In this document: positions 6,093-12,053 of the stretch, in pieces
Numbering within the stretch: position 1 is the stretch's first letter
Layout of the letters: the number at the start of each line of letters is the position of its first letter
NCBI GenBank assembly: GCA_017538865.1
Contig: JAFYIA010000055.1
Coordinates: forward strand, 1 to 12,624
From: Aeriscardovia sp.
Lineage (GTDB): Bacteria > Actinomycetota > Actinomycetes > Actinomycetales > Bifidobacteriaceae
DNA: 12,624 nt
Direction of reading: 5' to 3'
Program-made: the position numbers and the translations under genes
The notes under the pieces: model-generated
What the model saw: only the letters and a program-made list of their open reading frames with translations
Databases searched by the model: none
What the model was told of the DNA's origin: nothing

Positions 6093-7556
6093 ATGAACGA
6101 GTGCGGCAATCTGAAGGATCCCGACAGGATCTTGGCCTGTTCGAACCTTACCGACGGGGCCCGCCACCTGCTCCACTCCCTCATAGCCGACTGGGGGATA
6201 ATAGCGGACCTGGGGTACTGCGATCTCCAGCTTGCGGTAAAAGACGGGCGCGGGGGCTTCATCTGCGCGGCCCAGGTGCGCCCCGCCACCGCGCCTTCCT
6301 GCAGGCCCGAAGACATGGTGGGACAAAGGTTCCCTCCGGCCCTCTCGCCCTTTCTCACTTCCGCCCTCTCCTCCGATCGGCCCCTGTGCCCTTCGGACCC
6401 CGAGTTCAAGTCCATAAGCGCCGTCAGCGCTAGCTTTGAGGGGGAAAAGGCGGGGGTGGTGCTCCGCATGGCCTACCCTTCGGCCCACACGGGCAAGTGG
6501 GAGCAGATGGGGATAGATTCGTCCTGGAAGCTCTTTTCCATGATCCCCCTGGGGCAGTTCCCCTACAGGGTCCCCGTCAACACCCAGAGGCACAACGCCC
6601 ACGTTCCGGACGGGTTCGTGACCCTAAACGCCGTATCCCTGGTGACGGACGCCTCCCCGAACGCCATAAGCTGCCTAAAGCGCCTGGGGTCCCAGGGCCC
6701 GCTGATAGGCCAAAACCTCGCAGATCTCGCAGCGTCCCTGGCGGGTCCCGACGGGCTGGGGGGGGAGATGTGCACCCTGCTTTCAGGGGAAAGGCCCCTC
6801 GACGCCGTCCTCACCATAAACAACGTTTCCGCCACCTTCAGGTCCCTCCCCCTCTGGAATGAGAGGGACTACTGCGGGGCGGTGGTGCTGTGCAGGGAGA
6901 TAACCGAGATCCGGCGCCGCGACAACGAGCTGAAGATAAAAGACGCCACCATAGCCGAGATCAACCACCGCATCAAAAACAACCTCCAGTCCGTGGCCTC
7001 CCTTTTGGCCCTGCAGATCAGGGATTCGGAAAACGAAGAAGTGAAAAAGGCCCTGCAGACCGCCAAGAGGAGGGTTCAGGCGATTTCCATACTCCACGAC
7101 GCCCTCTCCCAGAGCCAGGACGAGATGATCGACTTTGATTCGGCCCTGACAAAGCTCCTGCAGACCAATATAGACATCATGCGGGAGAGGGATCAGAGGA
7201 TCTCCGTTTCCTGCGAGGGATCCTTCGGCCTCCTGGCGCCCCGGGACGCCACCCCCCTGGCCCTAATCCTTTCCGAACTCGTCGCCAACGCGGTGGAGCA
7301 CGGCTTTGCCGGGGAGAGGGAAGGGGAGATCCGCATACGGGCCCTGAGGGATGGATGCAGGCTTTCCGTGACGCTCTCAGACGACGGGGTGGGCCTCGGC
7401 AAACTCCCGCCGTCGGGAGGGAGCCTGGGGATGAAGATAGTGGAGACCTTCGTGAAAGTTGACTTTCAGGGCTCCATCCTCTGGTCCCCGGCCCCGGGCG
7501 GGGGCACCAAAGTCGAGCTTTCGATAAACCTGAACGGGGCTTGCGGAAGGGCATGA
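6093..7556 (+). CDS. PdtaS-like sensor histidine kinase (HisKA_2 type)
   Basis: A 487-residue cytoplasmic histidine kinase without signal peptide or membrane span. The N-terminal GAF-like domain (about 25-130) has the PdtaS signature: HLLHSLIADWGIIADLGYCD and ICAAQVRPATAPS. A PAS-like domain follows (about 175-280), then a HisKA_2 dimerisation domain with phospho-acceptor His292 in EINHRIKNNLQSVASLLALQ, and an HATPase domain with N box SELVANAVEHG (394-404), G1 box SDDGVGLG (429-436) and G2 box GGSLGMKIV (442-450). In mycobacteria PdtaS phosphorylates PdtaR, an ANTAR-domain antiterminator, and has been linked to metal, nitric oxide and cyclic-di-GMP sensing. No response regulator lies in this window, so the partner is encoded elsewhere or lost. 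The start ATG at 6093 lies after a weak TTGGAAAA; TTG at 6069 is less likely. The stop overlaps the next gene as ATGA. Confidence 0.92.
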   Translation: MNECGNLKDPDRILACSNLTDGARHLLHSLIADWGIIADLGYCDLQLAVKDGRGGFICAAQVRPATAPSCRPEDMVGQRFPPALSPFLTSALSSDRPLCPSDPEFKSISAVSASFEGEKAGVVLRMAYPSAHTGKWEQMGIDSSWKLFSMIPLGQFPYRVPVNTQRHNAHVPDGFVTLNAVSLVTDASPNAISCLKRLGSQGPLIGQNLADLAASLAGPDGLGGEMCTLLSGERPLDAVLTINNVSATFRSLPLWNERDYCGAVVLCREITEIRRRDNELKIKDATIAEINHRIKNNLQSVASLLALQIRDSENEEVKKALQTAKRRVQAISILHDALSQSQDEMIDFDSALTKLLQTNIDIMRERDQRISVSCEGSFGLLAPRDATPLALILSELVANAVEHGFAGEREGEIRIRALRDGCRLSVTLSDDGVGLGKLPPSGGSLGMKIVETFVKVDFQGSILWSPAPGGGTKVELSINLNGACGRA

Positions 7557-8341
7557 CCCTTCTGGCTTTCGCCTTGACCTTCCTCGCCGGGGCCGGGGAG
7601 GGTGCGCTGCGCTTTTTGAAGTCTTCCGGAAAGGCCGGGCGCCGCCTCCTTTTTTCTTTTCCCCCTCTCCTGTTCCCCCTCCTGGCCCTTTCCGTTTTCA
7701 CGGGGCTCGGGGCCTTCCCCTCCCCTTCCCCTTTCGCAAACTGCGCCATGGCCTTTTCCCTCCTCTGCCTCCTCTTTCTGGGCCGGCGCGCATCCCTGTC
7801 CCTGCTGGGGAAGAAGAGGGATGCTGAGGGAGGGGCAGGGATCTCGAAGAAGGAGGCGAAGAGGTTGGCCGAAAAGTACGGGGTCCCCAGGTCTTTTTCC
7901 TCTCCCAACTTTTTCGGGTACCGCCAGGAGGCGGAAGCAGCGCCGGGGGAGGCCGATCCCAACTTCGCCTACGCCGCCTCCTATCCCTATTGGCAGCTCG
8001 CAAGGGAGGGGAGGATAGTGGGCGAGCCCGGGGCGGGCCTCGCCTCCTCCCCCTTCTCCCCCGCCCTCTCCATGGCCGGAGCGAGGGGGGAAAAGCTTTT
8101 GGCCAAGTTCTTCGCCCTCTTTTGCCCGGGCGTGCTGGTCTTCGCCAGCCTCTACGGCCTCAAAAAGGGGGAGAAGATCCCGTCCGACATAGACCTGGTC
8201 TTGGCCGGGGTTGACAAAGAGGGCAGGGTAAGGCTGTGGGTGGTGGACGCGAAAAACTACCGCGGCGGCGCGGGGGTGGTGTACGACCAGGCCGCCCCGG
8301 GCGTGCTGGTGCGCATAGACACGCAGAGGCGGGCCTTTTGA
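7553..8341 (+). CDS. Membrane-anchored NERD-domain protein, ended by an in-frame TGA
   Basis: The 262-residue product has hydrophobic helices at about 32-55 and 60-77 (plus a short one at the very N-terminus), a charged linker, then a NERD (nuclease-related) domain from about residue 174. The NERD core is visible: AGARGEKLLAKFF, then SDIDLVLAGV and VRLWVVDAKNYRGG, giving the Asp and Asp-x-Lys residues expected of a PD-(D/E)xK-like fold. Natural substrates of NERD proteins are mostly unknown. The ATG at 7553 overlaps the kinase stop (ATGA), suggesting translational coupling; TTG at 7541 is an alternative. The frame hits TGA at 8339-8341 (codon 263) right after IDTQRRAF, yet stays open with coding-like composition for 101 more codons to 8647. 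The protein is therefore probably truncated, or the TGA is read through. Confidence applies to the NERD identity; functional status is open. Confidence 0.8.
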   Translation: MTLLAFALTFLAGAGEGALRFLKSSGKAGRRLLFSFPPLLFPLLALSVFTGLGAFPSPSPFANCAMAFSLLCLLFLGRRASLSLLGKKRDAEGGAGISKKEAKRLAEKYGVPRSFSSPNFFGYRQEAEAAPGEADPNFAYAASYPYWQLAREGRIVGEPGAGLASSPFSPALSMAGARGEKLLAKFFALFCPGVLVFASLYGLKKGEKIPSDIDLVLAGVDKEGRVRLWVVDAKNYRGGAGVVYDQAAPGVLVRIDTQRRAF

Positions 8342-8647
8342 GGGGGGGCCTCCGGAGCGGCCGCCCTTAAAATGGGGGGGAACATGGGCAGGCAGAAAGG
8401 GGAGTGGGAAGGGGAGCTTTCGCGCCTCGCCGCTGGAAAGTGGAAGACCTTGTCCGCGTGGAGGGTGTGCATAGCCTCAGCCTCCAAAGGCGCCCAGCCA
8501 GAGGTGGCCCCCGGGGTTCAGTGGCCGGGCGGCGTGAAGGCGGCCTCCCCCTACCAGATCTGCAGGGAAGTGCGCAGGGCCGGCCCCCTCTCCCCGCGCA
8601 TCCCCCCCTCCCTGCGCTCCTTCCTCTCTTCTATGCTCAAATCCTGA
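8342..8647 (+). pseudogene. In-frame C-terminal continuation of the NERD gene after the TGA
   Basis: Directly after the TGA the same frame continues through GGASGAALKMGGNMGRQKGE, a segment with Trp and mixed hydrophobic residues (WKTLSAWRVCIASASKG), then VQWPGGVKAASPYQIC and a C-terminal helix-like end, closing with TGA at 8645-8647. Codon composition matches the upstream gene (C or G at most third positions, AGG and ATA present). There are ATG codons at 8372 and 8384, but neither has a ribosome-binding site of the quality used by neighbouring genes; only a G run precedes 8384. The simplest reading is that this was the C-terminal third of one 364-codon gene now cut by a point mutation; readthrough or a short separately translated product are alternatives. 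Confidence 0.6.
8343..8366 (+). other. GC-rich stem-loop one base after the TGA
   Basis: GGG-G-GGCC (8343-8350) can pair with GGCC-G-CCC (8359-8366): seven G-C pairs with one G-G mismatch and an 8-base loop TCCGGAGC. The loop with its flanking C forms the 8-base palindrome CTCCGGAG. No T-run follows (TTAAAA does), so it is not a standard terminator. It may be a by-product of GC-rich coding sequence. Confidence 0.35.
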
Positions 8648-8724
8648 TTTGCCCCGAGGTGGTAGCATTTTAAGGATCAAAGACGATCCGTTTTGCGCCC
8701 AAGTTCTATTTATCTGGAGGAAAA
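8648..8724 (+). promoter_or_regulatory. Intergenic region upstream of pgi with a short hairpin
   Basis: A 77-base gap. GGATC (8674-8678) and GATCC (8685-8689) form a 5-pair stem with a 6-base loop, followed by G and four T, which could be a weak terminator for the NERD gene. The pgi ribosome-binding site TGGAGG sits at 8715-8720. No convincing -35/-10 pair for pgi is visible. Confidence 0.3.
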
Positions 8725-10371
8725 GTGGCACTCTCATCTCAAAACCCCCGGCTCCTTCCCGCATGGGAAAAGCTGGAGCGGCGTTTTGAAAGCATAAAAG
8801 GCAAAGATCTCTCTTCGTGGTTCGAAGACCCCCAAAGGACTGAAAAGCTCTCTTTCGCCGTAGGGGACTTCGACGTGGATCTTTCCAAGAACCTGATCGA
8901 TTCCGACATGACGTCCGTATTCGCAGAGCTGGCCACCCAGGCCGGAATTCCCGAGAGGGCCAGCGCCATGGTGAAAGGGGAGGCCATAAACTCCACCGAG
9001 GGCCGAGCGGTCCTCCACACCTTCCTGCGCGCCCCCGAAGGGATGGAGAGCGGGGCAGGAGAAGAGGCGCAAAAGGCGCTGGGAGGCATACGGAAGGTCC
9101 TGGAAAGGATGTACTCCTTCGCCCGGGCTGTGCGCGGGGGCAAGATCCGCATGGAGGGGGCCAGGCGCGTGAAGACCGTGGTCAACATCGGCATCGGGGG
9201 GTCGGACCTCGGGCCCGAGATGGTGTACGGCGCCCTGCAGTCCCGGACCGACGGCTCGCTCCAGGCGAGGTTCGCCTCGAACGTGGACCCCTCCAGCTTC
9301 ATCGAGGCCGTCAAGGGCCTAGACCCAGCCTCCACCTTCTTCGTCGTGGCCTCCAAGTCCTTCGGCACCCAGGAGACCCTCTCCAATGCGGAGGAGGCCA
9401 AAAGGTGGCTCCTGAAGGGCCTCGGGGAAAGGGGCCTTCTGGACGGGGAAAAGGAGGCAGTCTCCAGGCACTTTGCGGCGGTGTGCAGCGCGGAAAAGGC
9501 GGGGAAGGCTGAAGAGTTCGGGGTGAAGCCCGAAAACGTCTTCGAGATGTTCCCCTTCATAGGCGGAAGGTACTCCGTAGACAGCGCCGTGGGCCTCTCC
9601 CTGGTGCTTTCTTTGGGGCCCGAGATCTTTGAGAGGTTCCTCGAGGGGCTTAGGGCCATAGACGAGTACTTCTTCTCCACCTGCGCCGAGGAAAACGCGA
9701 TCATACAGATGGCCATGCTGAACGTCTGGTACGCCGACTTCTTCGGAGCCGAGACGCACGCGGTCCTCCCCTACAACGACTACCTGCGCAAGCTCCCCGA
9801 CTACCTCCAGCAGCTGACGATGGAATCCAACGGCAAGAGGGTGGACCTTTCCGGGCGCCAGGTGGAGCTTTCTACCGGCGAAATCTACTGGGGAGGGGTG
9901 GGGACGAATTCCCAGCACTCCTTCTTCCAGCTCCTCCACCAGGGCACCCACCTCATCCCCGCCGACTTTAGAGCCTTCGCCAACAACTCAAACCCCTTGG
10001 ACGAGGGGGAGGAAGAGATGCAGGAAAAGCTCATCTCCAACTTCATCGCCCAGACCGCCGCGCTGGCCTTTGGGACGGAGCCCGGTACCCCGGAAGAGAA
10101 GAGGTGCCCCGGCAACCGCCCCTCCACCTCCATCTTCGGCCGCACCCTCAGCGCCTATACCCTGGGGGAGATTGTTGCCATGTACGAGCACATAGTGTTT
10201 TGCCAGGGGGTCGTGTGGGGGATAAACTCCTTCGACCAGTTCGGGGTGGAGCTGGGAAAGAAGCTCAGCCAAAAGGTGTTCGGGCTCGTGTCCCAGGCGG
10301 GTTCGGACCTCTCCGGGGTAGATCCCTCCACGCGCCGCCTCATAGAGTGGTACTGGGAGCACAGGTCCTGA
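8725..10371 (+). CDS. pgi: Glucose-6-phosphate isomerase
   Basis: A 548-residue cytoplasmic enzyme interconverting glucose 6-phosphate and fructose 6-phosphate, normal length for the long bacterial form. The two SIS domains are recognisable. Substrate and catalytic residues are present: Gly159-Ser160 (GIGGSDLG), the phosphate loop SKSFGTQET (210-218), Arg282 (GGRYS), Gln363 and Glu367 (QLTMESNGK), His405 (LLHQGT) and Lys512 (SFDQFGVELGK). Odd points: the usual D-W before VGGRYS is replaced by PFIGGRYS, and SKTFTT by SKSFGT; the residues that touch substrate are kept, so activity is expected. In bifidobacteria this enzyme serves the fructose-6-phosphate shunt rather than classical glycolysis, but nothing in the window tests that. 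The start GTG at 8725 is set by GGAGG 4 bases upstream. It is separated from rho by 119 bases. Confidence 0.97.
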   Translation: MALSSQNPRLLPAWEKLERRFESIKGKDLSSWFEDPQRTEKLSFAVGDFDVDLSKNLIDSDMTSVFAELATQAGIPERASAMVKGEAINSTEGRAVLHTFLRAPEGMESGAGEEAQKALGGIRKVLERMYSFARAVRGGKIRMEGARRVKTVVNIGIGGSDLGPEMVYGALQSRTDGSLQARFASNVDPSSFIEAVKGLDPASTFFVVASKSFGTQETLSNAEEAKRWLLKGLGERGLLDGEKEAVSRHFAAVCSAEKAGKAEEFGVKPENVFEMFPFIGGRYSVDSAVGLSLVLSLGPEIFERFLEGLRAIDEYFFSTCAEENAIIQMAMLNVWYADFFGAETHAVLPYNDYLRKLPDYLQQLTMESNGKRVDLSGRQVELSTGEIYWGGVGTNSQHSFFQLLHQGTHLIPADFRAFANNSNPLDEGEEEMQEKLISNFIAQTAALAFGTEPGTPEEKRCPGNRPSTSIFGRTLSAYTLGEIVAMYEHIVFCQGVVWGINSFDQFGVELGKKLSQKVFGLVSQAGSDLSGVDPSTRRLIEWYWEHRS

Positions 10372-10400
10372 TTGAATAGGTTCGGGCGCAATAGTAGAAT
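10372..10400 (+). promoter_or_regulatory. Sigma-70-type promoter, probably for rho
   Basis: TTGAAT (10372-10377) and TAGAAT (10395-10400) are separated by exactly 17 bases, matching the TTGACA/TATAAT consensus at four and five of six positions. It lies just after the pgi stop in an AT-rich gap and would start transcription near 10407, giving rho an untranslated leader of about 84 bases. Confidence 0.55.
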
Positions 10401-10490
10401 ACGGAATAAAATTATCTGAAATTTCAAGATCGCCCGTTTTTAAGATCTTAATCTGATTTTTTCTTTGGTTGTCTGAGAGGTTCTCAATCC
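10401..10490 (+). promoter_or_regulatory. rho leader with inverted repeats
   Basis: This AT-rich stretch holds three structures. CGCCCG followed by five T (10431-10441) can pair with CGGGCG at 10383-10388 inside the promoter spacer, a possible wide-loop terminator for pgi. TTAAGATCTTAA (10440-10451) is a perfect 12-base palindrome. TGAGA-GGT-TCTCA (10474-10486) is a short hairpin that contains the only likely rho ribosome-binding site, GAGAGG at 10475-10480. Such a leader could allow control of rho, whose expression is autoregulated in E. coli; that is inference here. Confidence 0.3.
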
Positions 10491-12053
10491 GTGTTTAATG
10501 ACGATACCGACGCGCTTTCCAAAAAGAAGCTCGTCGAACTGCAAGAAATGGCTAAAAAACTTGGGGTCAAGGGGGTGTCGACGATGAGGAAGCCCGCCCT
10601 CGTGGCCGTCCTCTCCCAAGCTCTGGCAAAGGCGCCAAAGCCCGAAGAAGCGCAGTCCCCCCGCGCCGAAGAGGGCCCCTCGTCCCCTTCCGGCAGGGAA
10701 GAGCGGCAAGAAGAGGAGCGCAGCTCGGCCTTCAGGGCCGTGATGGAGTCGCTCCCCCCCAGAAAACCGAATTTGCAGAAAGTTAAGGCAGTGGAAGATT
10801 CTTATGAGATGAACAGGTACAGACCTGAAGGGGATCGGAGGTACTACGCCAAGAGCCAGGGGTCATACAGGAACTACAAGCCCCAGAGGTACTCGCGCCC
10901 TGAAGAGGGGGAGAAGGAAGAAGAGGCCGTCCCCATCTCCGGCATTGTCGACATCCTCGACAGCTACGCCTTCATAAGGACCAGCGGCTACCTTCCCGGG
11001 GCATGCGACATCTACATGTCCCTATCCATGGTCAAGCACTACGGCCTGAGGAAGGGGGACGCCGTCACCGGCCTGGTCCAGCCCGAGAGGGCGGACATGC
11101 GCGCCGGAAGGGGGAAGAAGTTCATCCCCTTGAAGAGCATTGAGACCATAAACGGCCTGAGCGTGGAAGAGAGCCAGAACCGCCCCAACTTCTCCCAGCT
11201 CACCCCCCTCTACCCCGACGAGAGGCTGCGCATGGAGACCGTCCCCTCAAACCTCGAGGGGAGGGTCATAGACCTCGTCTCCCCCGTGGGCAAGGGGCAG
11301 AGGGGGCTCATCGTCGCCCCCCCCAAGGCCGGCAAGACCATAATGCTGCAAAGGATCGCAAACGCCATCCACGCCAACAACCCCGAGTGCCACCTCATGG
11401 TCGTGCTGATCGACGAGAGGCCCGAGGAAGTCACCGACATGCAGCGCACCGTGAGCGGGGAAATCATCGCCTCCACCTTCGACAAGCCCGCCTCCGACCA
11501 CACCATGGTGGCGGAGCTGGCGATAGAGAGGGCCAAGAGGCTGGTGGAGCTCGGGGAGGACGTCGTAGTCCTCCTGGACTCCATAACCCGCCTGGCCAGG
11601 GCCTACAACCTCTCCATCCCCCTTTCCGGCAAAGTGCTCTCCGGGGGCGTGGACTCCCAGGCGCTTTACCCTCCCAAGAAGTTCTTCGGAGCCGCCAGGA
11701 ACATAGAAAACGGAGGCTCTCTGACCATAATCGCCACGGCCCTGGTGGAGACGGGCTCGAAAATGGACGAAGTGATTTTCGAAGAGTTCAAAGGCACGGG
11801 CAACATGGAGCTGAAGCTCTCCAGGGAGCTGGCAGAAAAGAGGATGTTCCCCGCCATAGACATAAACGCCTCCGGCACCAGGAGGGAAGAGCTTTTGATA
11901 CCCCCGGCCGACCTGTCCATGATCTACAGGCTCAGGCGCGCCATAGGGGGGATGGACGTGGAGGAGGCCTACCAGACCCTGATACCGCGCCTGCGCCAGA
12001 CTTCTTCGAACAGGGACTTTTTGAACATCCTCACCAAGTCCGTAAAGGACTAG
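10491..12053 (+). CDS. rho: Transcription termination factor Rho
   Basis: A 520-residue hexameric RNA helicase/translocase that ends transcription of untranslated RNA. Residues 8-45 are the Rho N-terminal helical domain (LSKKKLVELQEMAKKLGVKG). A charged, low-complexity insert of about 100 residues follows (46-146), rich in Glu, Pro, Arg and, near 105-137, Tyr and Arg. Then come the cold-shock-like primary RNA-binding domain (147-222; SGIVDILDSYAFIRTSGYLP) and the RecA-type motor with Walker A APPKAGKT (276-283), LIDERPEEVT, Walker B LLDSITRLARAYN with Asp363, the segment SGKVLSGGVDSQAL, FFGAARN with the presumed Arg finger (403), and EEFKGTGNMEL. The insert is typical of actinobacterial Rho but much shorter than in Micrococcus. 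Start GTG at 10491; ATG at 10498 is out of frame. The stop shares the palindrome CTAG with the opposing valS stop. Confidence 0.97.
   Translation: MFNDDTDALSKKKLVELQEMAKKLGVKGVSTMRKPALVAVLSQALAKAPKPEEAQSPRAEEGPSSPSGREERQEEERSSAFRAVMESLPPRKPNLQKVKAVEDSYEMNRYRPEGDRRYYAKSQGSYRNYKPQRYSRPEEGEKEEEAVPISGIVDILDSYAFIRTSGYLPGACDIYMSLSMVKHYGLRKGDAVTGLVQPERADMRAGRGKKFIPLKSIETINGLSVEESQNRPNFSQLTPLYPDERLRMETVPSNLEGRVIDLVSPVGKGQRGLIVAPPKAGKTIMLQRIANAIHANNPECHLMVVLIDERPEEVTDMQRTVSGEIIASTFDKPASDHTMVAELAIERAKRLVELGEDVVVLLDSITRLARAYNLSIPLSGKVLSGGVDSQALYPPKKFFGAARNIENGGSLTIIATALVETGSKMDEVIFEEFKGTGNMELKLSRELAEKRMFPAIDINASGTRREELLIPPADLSMIYRLRRAIGGMDVEEAYQTLIPRLRQTSSNRDFLNILTKSVKD

Noticed and set aside
6030..6602. 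Longer version of the hlyIII-like protein starting far upstream
   Set aside because: The extension is antisense to the kinase N-terminal domain; a strong ribosome-binding site marks ATG at 6029.
7177..7962. Arg/Pro/Ser-rich minus-strand frame opposite the kinase and NERD genes
   Set aside because: The extreme composition with no motif or start signal is typical of an antisense shadow of GC-rich coding DNA.
8339..8341. TGA recoded as tryptophan throughout the genome
   Set aside because: The kinase, hlyIII-like and pgi genes all end in TGA at the expected family length, so TGA works as a stop here.
8339..8366. Selenocysteine insertion at the NERD TGA
   Set aside because: The stem is close to the UGA but the loop lies nearer than in typical bacterial SECIS elements, and a selenocysteine in this part of a NERD protein has no known role. 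Kept only as a minor alternative.
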